Shown piece after piece: positions 30,957 to 37,074 of a stretch of DNA of 37,074 bases; positions within the stretch are counted from its first letter, which is position 1; each line of letters starts with the position of its first letter. The translations under genes were made by a program, and so were the position numbers. The DNA lies in the NCBI GenBank assembly GCA_035690485.1, contig DASSKL010000096.1:1-37074 (forward strand), written 5' to 3'. Below the pieces are notes generated by a model, which ran no database searches, was not told the origin of the DNA, and saw nothing but the letters and a program-made list of their open reading frames with translations. Source of the DNA: Mycobacteriales bacterium. Its GTDB lineage: Bacteria; Actinomycetota; Actinomycetes; JAFAQI01; DASSKL01.

Positions 30957-32579
30957 ATGAGCGACTTCGACCGGCTCGCCCAGGATTTCCTCGACGCCGA
31001 GATGGCGGCCAACCCCGTCATGGCGACCGGGGTCGGGCTGCCTGGGCACGACGACGAGCTGCCCGACCTCACCGAGGGCGGCATCGCGGCGTTGCGCCGC
31101 GACGAGGAGGAGTGGCGACGCCGGTTCGGTGCGCTGGCCGACGCGGACCTGACCGACGACGAGCGGCTCGACCGGGACCTGGTGCTCGCCTCGCTGCGTC
31201 GCCGGGCCGTCATGCGCGACGACTGGCAGGAGTGGCGGCGGGCGGCCGACACCTACGCCGGTCCCGTGCTCAACGGCGTCTTCCTGCTCTTCCTGCACCG
31301 GCTGCGCCCCGAGCCGGAGCTGGTCACCTCCGCCGCCGCCCGGCTGCGCGCGGCGCCGGAGCTGCTCGCCGCGGGACGCGACAACCTCGACCCCGAGCTG
31401 GTCGCGCCGGTGCTCGCCCGCCGCGCGCTCGGGCAGGCCCGTGGCGCGGTCGGCTACCTGCGCGACGGGCTGCTGCACGGGGTCGACGACGAGGGGGCGC
31501 GCCGCGCCCTCGCCGGGGCCGGCGAGCAGGCGGCCACGGCGTTCGAGGGCTACGTGACGTTTCTCGAGGGGCTGGTCGAGAAGGCCCGCGGCGACTTCGC
31601 GTTCGGGGCCGAGCGCTACTCGACCGTGCTGCGCGAGGCGGAGGGCCTCGACTACGGGGTCGGCGGCCTGCACCAGCGCGGCCTCGACGCCTACGACGAG
31701 CTGGCCGCCGAGATGGCCCGGCTCACCAAGGACATCGGCGGGGGAGACGACTGGCGCGGCCTGCTCGGCCGGCTCAACGACGACCATCCCGGTACGCCGG
31801 AGGAGATGCTCGCCAGCTACGTCGACTGGACGTCGAAGGCCCGCGCCTTCGGCTACGAGCACGGTCTGGTGAGCGAGCCCGCAGGCGAGTCCTGCGACGT
31901 GATCCCGTCGCCGGCGTTCCAGCGGGCGACCCTCGCGGTCGCGTCGTACATGCGGCCGCCGGCGTTCGCCGAGCGCAGCACCGGCACATTCTTCGTGCCG
32001 TTCCCGCCCGATGGCGCGACGCCGGAGCAGGTGCAGCAGCGGCTCGCGACCAACAGCCACTGGACGATGCCGTCCGTTGCGGTGCACGAGGCCTACCCGG
32101 GACACCACTGGCACTTCGCCCGGCTGCAGGCGGCCAACCGCCGGCCGCTGCGGCAGATCCTCGGCACGTCGTACTTCATCGAGGGCTGGGCGCTGTACGC
32201 CGAGCGGCTGCTGCGCGAGCACGGGTTCTTCACCGACCCGCGCCAGGAGCTCTGCCACATCGACATGCGGCTGTTCCGCGCGGCCCGCATCATCGTCGAC
32301 ACCGCGCTGCACACCGGCGAGATGACGGTGGAGGAGGCCACCGACTTCATGTCGACGAAGGCCTCGCTGTCGCGGGAGACGGCCGCGGCGGAGGTCGCCC
32401 GCTACTGCGCCTGGCCCACCCAGGCGGCGTCCTACCTGACCGGCGCGATGGAGATCCAGCGGATGCGCGACGAGTGGGTCCGGGGCGGCGGCGACCTGCG
32501 GGAGTTCCACGACGCGCTGTGCGGCAGCGGGATGCTCCCGATCGGCCTGGCCGAGCGGGCCCTGCGGGTCGGGCGATAG
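30957..32579 (+). CDS. DUF885 family metallopeptidase-like protein
   Basis: The 540-residue protein starts MSDFDRLAQDFLDAEMAANP. It is mostly helical and carries the DUF885 metal motif VHEAYPGHHWH, with His377, Glu378 and His383/His384, and the downstream EGWALYAE with Glu409. This arrangement mimics the HExxH plus distant Glu zinc site of gluzincins. A carboxypeptidase or dipeptidase activity is expected in the cytoplasm, since no signal peptide is seen. The start is 10 nt after the AlkX-like stop and has a TAGCGT box 7 nt upstream instead of a ribosome site, so it probably has its own promoter although it follows closely. Confidence 0.88.
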   Translation: MSDFDRLAQDFLDAEMAANPVMATGVGLPGHDDELPDLTEGGIAALRRDEEEWRRRFGALADADLTDDERLDRDLVLASLRRRAVMRDDWQEWRRAADTYAGPVLNGVFLLFLHRLRPEPELVTSAAARLRAAPELLAAGRDNLDPELVAPVLARRALGQARGAVGYLRDGLLHGVDDEGARRALAGAGEQAATAFEGYVTFLEGLVEKARGDFAFGAERYSTVLREAEGLDYGVGGLHQRGLDAYDELAAEMARLTKDIGGGDDWRGLLGRLNDDHPGTPEEMLASYVDWTSKARAFGYEHGLVSEPAGESCDVIPSPAFQRATLAVASYMRPPAFAERSTGTFFVPFPPDGATPEQVQQRLATNSHWTMPSVAVHEAYPGHHWHFARLQAANRRPLRQILGTSYFIEGWALYAERLLREHGFFTDPRQELCHIDMRLFRAARIIVDTALHTGEMTVEEATDFMSTKASLSRETAAAEVARYCAWPTQAASYLTGAMEIQRMRDEWVRGGGDLREFHDALCGSGMLPIGLAERALRVGR

Positions 32580-32695
32580 CGCGGCACGAGCGGCAGCCGC
32601 CGCACCCCCGCGGTGAGGCCCTTGACCAGGTCCGCGACCGGTAGGGTTCCTCCCCGACCGGCAGCCGACACGCGCGAGAAGAGGGTGACCGACGG

Positions 32696-33175
32696 GTGAG
32701 CACGCTGCAGGTGCAGGTCCAGCGGCTCGACCCGGAGCTTCCGCTGCCGTCCTACGCCCACCCGGGTGACGCGGGCGCCGACCTGGTCACCGCCGTCGAC
32801 GCGGAGATCGCACCGGGGGAGCGGGCCGTGCTCCCGACCGGCGTCGCGATCGCGTTGCCCGACGGTTACGCCGCCTTCGTGCACCCCCGGTCCGGGCTGG
32901 CCGCCCGTTGCGGGGTGGCGCTCGTCAACGCGCCGGGTACCGTCGATGCGGGCTACCGCGGTGAGATCAAGGTGATCGTGGTCAACCTGGATCCGTGCGA
33001 ACCGGTGCGGCTGGCTCGCGGCGACCGCATCGCGCAGCTGGTCGTGCAGCGGGTGGAGCGGGTCGACTTCAGCGAGGTGGCGGAGCTGCCCGGCTCGGCG
33101 CGGGCCACCGGCGGGTTCGGCTCCACCGGTGGGTACGCCGCAGCCGAGACCGCACAGTCGGCGGGAGGTAACTGA
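32696..33175 (+). CDS. dut: dUTP diphosphatase
   Basis: The 159-residue enzyme has all five dUTPase motifs: [10 protein letters not shown] (about residues 21-30), the [19 protein letters not shown] block (about 51-70), the uracil-binding [13 protein letters not shown] (about 79-91), [10 protein letters not shown] (about 108-117) and the mobile C-terminal [10 protein letters not shown] (about 137-146). It hydrolyses dUTP to dUMP and pyrophosphate, works as a trimer in the cytoplasm, and keeps uracil out of DNA. It starts with GTG 32696, after GAAGAGGG. A TAGGGT box at 32642-32647 might be its -10. The DUF3710 gene starts right after it, as in most actinomycetes. Confidence 0.96.
   Translation: MSTLQVQVQRLDPELPLPSYAHPGDAGADLVTAVDAEIAPGERAVLPTGVAIALPDGYAAFVHPRSGLAARCGVALVNAPGTVDAGYRGEIKVIVVNLDPCEPVRLARGDRIAQLVVQRVERVDFSEVAELPGSARATGGFGSTGGYAAAETAQSAGGN
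33163..33168 (+). promoter_or_regulatory. Ribosome binding site that sets the DUF3710 start
   Basis: GGGAGG lies 8 nt before GTG 33177 and overlaps the end of dut. It favours this start over an in-frame ATG at 33129 inside dut. Confidence 0.6.
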
Positions 33176-33176
33176 G

Positions 33177-33917
33177 GTGTTCCGACGCAGGCGTCGTGAC
33201 GACGAGGAATTCGACGACGAGGTCGACGAGACCCTCGGCGAGGGTGCCGACGAGCGGGGGGTGGCGGCCGCGCGTGAGCCGGTCGCGCCCGGGCGGCCGG
33301 CCGGGCCGTGGGACTCCGACGACGTGCCCGACGACGGGCTCGCCCGCCTCGACCTGGGTGGCCTGCTGGTGCCGGTCATGCCGGGCATGGAGGCGCGGGT
33401 CGACGTCGACCAGGAGCAGCAGGCGGTGGTGTCCGCCACGCTCGTCGACGGCACCAGCGCCCTGCAGATCAACGCCTTCGCCGCGCCGAAGAAGGCCGGC
33501 ATCTGGGGCGAGGTGCGCGACGAGATCGTCGAGTCGTTGCGGCAGAACGGCGGTTCGGCCGAGGTCGTCGAGGGGCCGTTCGGGCCGGAGATCCGGGCGC
33601 AGGTGCCGTCGGCAATGCCCGATCAGGCCGTCACGCTGCAACCGGCCCGCTTCATCGGTGTCGACGGGCCGCGGTGGTTCCTCCGCGGCCTGCTGTCCGG
33701 CGCCGGCGCGGCCGATCCCGCGCACGGCGAGCGGCTCGAGGAGGCGTTCCGCAACATCGTCGTCGTCCGCGGCGGCGACGCAATGGCGCCGCGCGACGCC
33801 CTGCCGTTGCGGTTGCCGCGCGAGGCGATGGAGGCCGCGCAGCAGCAGGCCGAGGAGCAGCAGAAGCGCCAGCTCGACCCGTTCGAGCGGGGTCCGGAGA
33901 TCACCGAGGTTCGATGA
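33177..33917 (+). CDS. DUF3710 family protein
   Basis: The 246-residue protein starts VFRRRRRDDEEFDDEVDETL. This short basic and then acidic head is typical of DUF3710. A compact domain follows (about residues 50-215) with LGGLLVPVMPGMEARV, LQINAFAAPKKAGIWGEVRDEI and PRWFLRGLLSGAGA, and it ends in a Gln/Glu-rich helix. The family is conserved across Actinobacteria next to dut (from memory Rv2696c) but has no established function. Its TGA overlaps the ATG of the OB-fold gene (ATGA, 33914-33917). Close coupling with dut and a nucleic-acid-binding protein hints at nucleotide or DNA metabolism; this is inference from position only. Confidence 0.9.
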   Translation: MFRRRRRDDEEFDDEVDETLGEGADERGVAAAREPVAPGRPAGPWDSDDVPDDGLARLDLGGLLVPVMPGMEARVDVDQEQQAVVSATLVDGTSALQINAFAAPKKAGIWGEVRDEIVESLRQNGGSAEVVEGPFGPEIRAQVPSAMPDQAVTLQPARFIGVDGPRWFLRGLLSGAGAADPAHGERLEEAFRNIVVVRGGDAMAPRDALPLRLPREAMEAAQQQAEEQQKRQLDPFERGPEITEVR

Positions 33918-34294
33918 CGTCCGGGGACCGGGCCGGCCGCGGGCGACTGCGGCGTGCCCTGCACCGGCTGTCAGTCGATCGTGACGCGCTGCAGGCGCAG
34001 GAGCTGCAGACGACGGTGCACGCCGCCGGGGCGACGCCGGTGGCCGCCTGCCAGGACCGGCAGCGGGTGGCGGTCGCCGGCACGCTGCGGACGGTCACCC
34101 TGCGGCCGCTGGCCGGCGTGCCGACCGTCGAGGCCGAGCTGTACGACGGGACCGGGTCGGTCACCCTCGTCTGGCTCGGGCGCCACCGCATCCCGGGGAT
34201 CGAGCCCGGCCGGGACGTCGTCGCCCGCGGCCGGCTGTCGGTGACCGGCGGTCGCCGCCTGCTCTACAACCCGGAGTACGAGCTCCGGCCCTGA
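33914..34294 (+). CDS. OB-fold nucleic-acid-binding protein
   Basis: The 126-residue protein starts MTSGDRAGRGRLRRALHRLS. Residues about 45-125 look like a RecG/tRNA-anti type OB fold: VAGTLRTVTLRPLAGVP, then EAELYDGTGSVTLVWLGRHRIPGIEPGRDVVARGRL and a closing LLYNPEYEL. Such domains bind single-stranded DNA or RNA. It is coupled to the DUF3710 gene by a 4-base overlap and probably belongs to the dut transcript (Rv2694c-like by position, from memory). The DUF3159 membrane-protein gene that I would expect next is absent; the convergent trkA gene ends 31 bp later. Confidence 0.88.
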   Translation: MTSGDRAGRGRLRRALHRLSVDRDALQAQELQTTVHAAGATPVAACQDRQRVAVAGTLRTVTLRPLAGVPTVEAELYDGTGSVTLVWLGRHRIPGIEPGRDVVARGRLSVTGGRRLLYNPEYELRP

Positions 34295-34325
34295 CCGGCC
34301 GGGGCCGGCATCGACGGCGGCCGGC

Positions 34326-34988
34326 TCACCGGGCGCCGGCGAGCAGGTGGCCGAGGGGTTCCTCCATGTCGGGTGCCGCGACGAAGAGCAGCTCGTCGCC
34401 GGCCTCGAGCGGGTCGTCGGCCGACGGCACGATCACCCGACCTTCGCGCAGGATCGCGACCAGCGCGGTGTCGCCCGGCCAGCCGACCGCGCCCACGCGC
34501 TGACCCACCAGCGGCGCGTCGGGCGGCAGGGTCAGCTCCACGAGGTTGGCTTCGCCCTGCCGGAAGCTCATCAGCCGCACCAGGTCGCCCACGGTGACGG
34601 CTTCTTCGACGAGTGCCGAGAGCAGCCGCGGCGTCGAGACGGCGACGTCGACGCCCCACGACTCGTTGAACAGCCACTCGTTCTTCGGGTGGTTGATGCG
34701 GGCGACCACCCGCGGCACGCCGTACTCCGTCTTCGCCAGCAACGACACGACGAGGTTGACCTTGTCGTCGCCGGTGGCGGCGACCACGACCTGGCAGCTC
34801 TGCAGGTCGGCCTTCTCCAGCGAGGCGAGCTCGCAGGCATCGGCGAGCAGCCAGTCGGCCTGCGGCACGGTCTCGAGCTTGACGGCCTTGGGCTCCCGCT
34901 CGATGAGCAGGACCTCGTGGCCGTTGGACAGCAGCTCGGTGGCGATCGAGCGACCGACGTTGCCCGCGCCCGCGATCGCGACGCGCAT
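34326..34988 (-). CDS. TrkA-family potassium uptake regulatory protein
   Basis: The 220-residue protein starts MRVAIAGAGNVGRSIATELL, a nucleotide-binding GxGxxG Rossmann (TrkA-N/RCK) domain over residues 1-120 with acidic end IERE at strand 2. A TrkA-C domain follows (about 135-218), containing ELTLPPDAPLVGQRVG. It binds NAD(H) or nucleotides on the cytoplasmic side and gates a K+ channel or transporter. Its ATG shares one base with the stop of the second trkA gene, so both are made together (like the ceoB/ceoC pair of mycobacteria). No TrkH or KtrB gene is in the window; the APC-family permease next door could be the partner. Convergent with the OB-fold gene. Confidence 0.92.
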   Translation of the reverse strand: MRVAIAGAGNVGRSIATELLSNGHEVLLIEREPKAVKLETVPQADWLLADACELASLEKADLQSCQVVVAATGDDKVNLVVSLLAKTEYGVPRVVARINHPKNEWLFNESWGVDVAVSTPRLLSALVEEAVTVGDLVRLMSFRQGEANLVELTLPPDAPLVGQRVGAVGWPGDTALVAILREGRVIVPSADDPLEAGDELLFVAAPDMEEPLGHLLAGAR

Positions 34989-35650
34989 CAGTGCTCTCCC
35001 GGCTGGCCGGCGAACGCGTCGCCGACGCGGTCGAGGTCGTCCTTGGCCGCGATGACGTGGATGAGGTCGCCGTCCTGCACGACCGTGTCGTCGGCCGGCA
35101 GCGTGCCTTCGCCGTAGCGCGTCATGAAGGCCACGCGCGCGCCGCTGGCGCGCTCGAGCTCGCGCAGCCGCCGTCCGATCCAGCCGTGGTGGAAGGGCAC
35201 CTCGGCGACGACGACGCGCCCCGACAGATCGGTCCACTCGCGGTGGCCGCCCTCCGGGAGGATGCGGTGCAGCATCTGGTCGGCGGTCCAGCGGACCGTC
35301 GCCACGGTCGGGATCCCCAGCCGCTCGTAGACCTGGGCCCGGCGGGGGTCGTAGATGCGGGCGACGACGTTCTCGATGCCGAAGGTCTCGCGCGCCACCC
35401 GCGCGGCGATGATGTTGGAGTTGTCGCCGCTGCTCACGGCGCAGAACGCGCCGGCCTCCTCGATCCGCGCCATCACGAGCGTGTCGCGGTCGAAGCCCAC
35501 CCCGGTGATGCGGGCCCCCTCGAAGTCGTTGCCGAGTCGCCGGAACGACTCGGCGTCCTGGTCGATCACGGCGACGGAGTGACTCCGCGCGGTGAGGCTC
35601 AGGGCGAGCGTCGAGCCCACACGGCCGCAGCCCATGATCACCACATGCAC
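34988..35650 (-). CDS. TrkA-family protein, second paralogue
   Basis: The 220-residue protein starts with GTG 35650 (VHVVIMGCGRVGSTLALSL), 8 nt after a TAGCGT box. It has a TrkA-N domain with GxGxxG and an acidic IDQD end of strand 2 (about residues 1-125), then a TrkA-C domain (about 140-215, VVVAEVPFHHGWIGRRLREL). Its role is as for the downstream trkA gene, and the two products probably form a heteromeric gating ring. Divergent from the APC permease gene, with 63 bp between starts. A much longer frame upstream is the APC gene read on the opposite strand. Confidence 0.92.
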   Translation of the reverse strand: MHVVIMGCGRVGSTLALSLTARSHSVAVIDQDAESFRRLGNDFEGARITGVGFDRDTLVMARIEEAGAFCAVSSGDNSNIIAARVARETFGIENVVARIYDPRRAQVYERLGIPTVATVRWTADQMLHRILPEGGHREWTDLSGRVVVAEVPFHHGWIGRRLRELERASGARVAFMTRYGEGTLPADDTVVQDGDLIHVIAAKDDLDRVGDAFAGQPGEH

Positions 35651-35658
35651 AGTGGGTA

Positions 35659-35664
35659 ACGCTA
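35659..35664 (-). promoter_or_regulatory. Putative -10 box (TAGCGT) of the trkA pair
   Basis: TAGCGT on the minus strand, 8 nt, then GTG 35650, with no Shine-Dalgarno. Confidence 0.5.
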
Positions 35665-35700
35665 CAGCCGGGCTGCGCCCTGCGCGGGCCGCCCGGCACC

Positions 35701-35706
35701 TACGAT
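35701..35706 (+). promoter_or_regulatory. Putative -10 box (TACGAT), leaderless start of the APC permease gene
   Basis: TACGAT, 7 nt, then GTG 35714, with no Shine-Dalgarno. It lies 36 bp from the opposing trkA box, so the two promoters are back to back. Confidence 0.55.
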
Positions 35707-35713
35707 CTCCGTC

Positions 35714-37074
35714 GTGCCAAGACTCGCCGGCCTGTGGAAACGGTTCGTCGTCGGCCGGCCTCTCCGGAGCACCCAACTCGACGAGACGCTGCTGCCGAAA
35801 CGTCTCGCCCTGCCGGTCTTCGCCAGTGACGCGTTGTCGTCCGTCGCCTACGCCACCGAGGAGATCCTGCTCGTCCTGTCGGTGGCCGGTGTCTCCTACT
35901 TCCACTTCACCTGGTACGCCGCGGCGGGCGTGATCTTCACGATGACCGTCGTCGTCATGTCCTACCGGCAGAACGTGCACGCCTACCCCAGCGGTGGCGG
36001 CGACTACGAGATCGCAACGACCAACCTGGGTGCCGCCCCGGGGCTCACCGTCGCCAGCGCGCTGATGGTCGACTACGTGCTCACCGTCGCCGTGTCGGTC
36101 AGCGCGGGCGTCGCCAACATCGCCTCCGCGGTCGAGTCTCTGCACGGTCACGAGGTCGAGGTCGCCGTCGGTCTGGTGGCCCTGATCACGCTGCTCAACC
36201 TGCGGGGGATCCGCGAGTCCGGCTGGGCGTTCGCGATCCCGACCTACGCCTTCATCCTCGGCATCGCGGCGGTCGCCGCGGTCGGCTCGTTCAAGGCGCT
36301 GACCGGGACCCACCTCGCGGCGGTGAGCGCCGGCTACCACATCCGGCCCGAGCAGTCGTTCGCCGGACTGGGCCTGATCTACCTGGTGATGCGGGCCTTC
36401 GCCTCCGGGTGCACGGCGCTGACCGGCGTGGAGGCCATCAGCAACGGCGTACCGGCGTTCCGGCGGCCGAAGAGCAAGAACGCCGCGACCACCCTGGCGT
36501 TGCTCGGTGGCATCGCGATCAGCATGTTCGTGACGGTGACGGTCTTCGCGATCGTCAGCCACGTGCACGTCGGCGCCGACACGTCACACGTGCTGGGCCT
36601 GCCGGCCAACCAGCCGCAGAAGACGGTCATCTCGCAGGTCGCCGGGGCCGTGTTCGGAGGGACCGGGTCGTTCGGGTTCCTCTACATCTCGTTCATCTCG
36701 GCGTTGATCCTGGTCCTGGCGGCCAACACGGCGTTCAACGGCTTCCCGGTGCTCGCGTCGATCCTGGCCCGCGACGGGTTCCTGCCCCGGCAGCTGCACA
36801 CCCGCGGCGACCGGCTCGCCTTCAGCAACGGCATCTTGTTGCTCGCCGGGTTCGCGATTTTGTTGATCGTGGTGTTCGCGGCGTCGCCGACTCGACTCAT
36901 TCAGCTCTATATTGTCGGCGTTTTCGTGTCGTTCGTGAACAGCCAGGTCGGCATGATCCGGCACTGGAACCGGCACCTGCCCGGCGAGAAGGATCCGGCC
37001 CGGCGGCGACAGATGTTGCGCTCGCGTGTGATCAACACGGTCGGCGCGATCGTTACGTCGCTTGTCCTCGTGAT
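35714..37074 (+). CDS. APC-superfamily permease (partial, runs off the window)
   Basis: Some 453 codons are visible with no stop before the window end. The start GTG 35714 gives VPRLAGLWKRFVVGRPLRST. A cytoplasmic head is followed by helices beginning near residue 35 (LPVFASDALSSVAYATEEIL), an APC helix-1 pattern with SSVAYA, and then by about nine more up to residue 430. YPSGGGDYEIA near 95-105 is a substrate-path motif of APC/KUP-like transporters. Mycobacterial Rv2690c holds the same place beside ceoB/ceoC. K+ or amino-acid uptake is likely, with K+ favoured by the adjoining TrkA pair. The C-terminal soluble part lies beyond the edge. Codons near 36831-36930 are a little more AT-rich than the rest. 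Confidence 0.88.
   Translation, partial: MPRLAGLWKRFVVGRPLRSTQLDETLLPKRLALPVFASDALSSVAYATEEILLVLSVAGVSYFHFTWYAAAGVIFTMTVVVMSYRQNVHAYPSGGGDYEIATTNLGAAPGLTVASALMVDYVLTVAVSVSAGVANIASAVESLHGHEVEVAVGLVALITLLNLRGIRESGWAFAIPTYAFILGIAAVAAVGSFKALTGTHLAAVSAGYHIRPEQSFAGLGLIYLVMRAFASGCTALTGVEAISNGVPAFRRPKSKNAATTLALLGGIAISMFVTVTVFAIVSHVHVGADTSHVLGLPANQPQKTVISQVAGAVFGGTGSFGFLYISFISALILVLAANTAFNGFPVLASILARDGFLPRQLHTRGDRLAFSNGILLLAGFAILLIVVFAASPTRLIQLYIVGVFVSFVNSQVGMIRHWNRHLPGEKDPARRRQMLRSRVINTVGAIVTSLVLV

Noticed and set aside
32622-32647. TTGACC ... TAGGGT as a full promoter of dut
   Set aside because: The 14-nt spacer is too short for a normal sigma70-type promoter; only the TAGGGT part is plausible as a -10.
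36831-36930. AT-richer codons in the APC permease as a sign of transfer
   Set aside because: Too short, inside a conserved membrane helix region, and the frame and family match continue without a break.

Overview
The window comes from a high-GC actinomycete. The codon usage is strongly GC3-biased, and many genes belong to families found mainly or only in Actinobacteria (DUF3710, DUF4193, DUF4235, DUF1707, a DUF7455-like zinc protein, an F420-type LLM oxidoreductase, a paired TrkA module). I cannot name the genus. From memory, the set suhB, DUF4193, dut, DUF3710, OB-fold protein, two trkA genes and an APC permease matches the Mycobacterium tuberculosis Rv2690c-Rv2701c neighbourhood. Here it is interrupted by unrelated genes.

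Layout. 1-236: frameshifted C-terminal remnant of an IS630-type transposase. 298-6440: an orphan two-haem cytochrome b, a flavodoxin-fold protein, and a translationally coupled MacB/LolD-type ABC ATPase with an FtsX-type permease. 6516-9167: an acyl-CoA dehydrogenase diverging from a multidomain protein that joins a DUF1707 domain, a LiaF-like domain and a class III nucleotide cyclase. 9172-12398: an LPXTG-like surface protein and a DUF2142/GT-C-like membrane protein. 12493-16730: an F420-type oxidoreductase, a coiled-coil hypothetical, a PrxQ/BCP peroxiredoxin with an in-frame TGA exactly at its peroxidatic cysteine, a lone ABC ATPase and a GT20 trehalose-phosphate-synthase-like enzyme ended by a perfect 16-bp hairpin. 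16816-20948: a small zinc protein diverging from sdhCAB, whose promoter region holds a CRP/GlxR-like palindrome. 21019-26617: suhB-type phosphatase, lytic transglycosylase, aldehyde dehydrogenase, gamma-carbonic-anhydrase-like protein, DUF4193 and a hypothetical. 26614-32579: SCP2-alpha/beta hydrolase, DUF4235, amidase, AlkX/YcaQ-like glycosylase and DUF885 metallopeptidase. 32696-37074: dut, DUF3710, OB-fold protein, two TrkA proteins and an APC permease cut by the window edge.

The strongest discovery is the peroxiredoxin on the minus strand at 14342-13884. It keeps one open frame, a good ribosome binding site and every family motif. Codon 44, which should be the catalytic Cys of PxxxTxxC, is TGA. 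A hairpin with a 7-bp stem and a G/GU-bearing apical loop starts 15 nt after the TGA, as expected of a bacterial SECIS. It reads as a selenocysteine peroxiredoxin that ordinary gene calling would split or miss.

Two further themes stand out. First, possible cAMP signalling: a cyclase fused to envelope-stress-type domains sits in the same window as a TGTGA-N6-TCACA-like site before sdhCAB. Second, many genes have a TAnnnT box 6-8 nt before the start codon and no Shine-Dalgarno sequence, which suggests widespread leaderless transcription and fixes several start codons.
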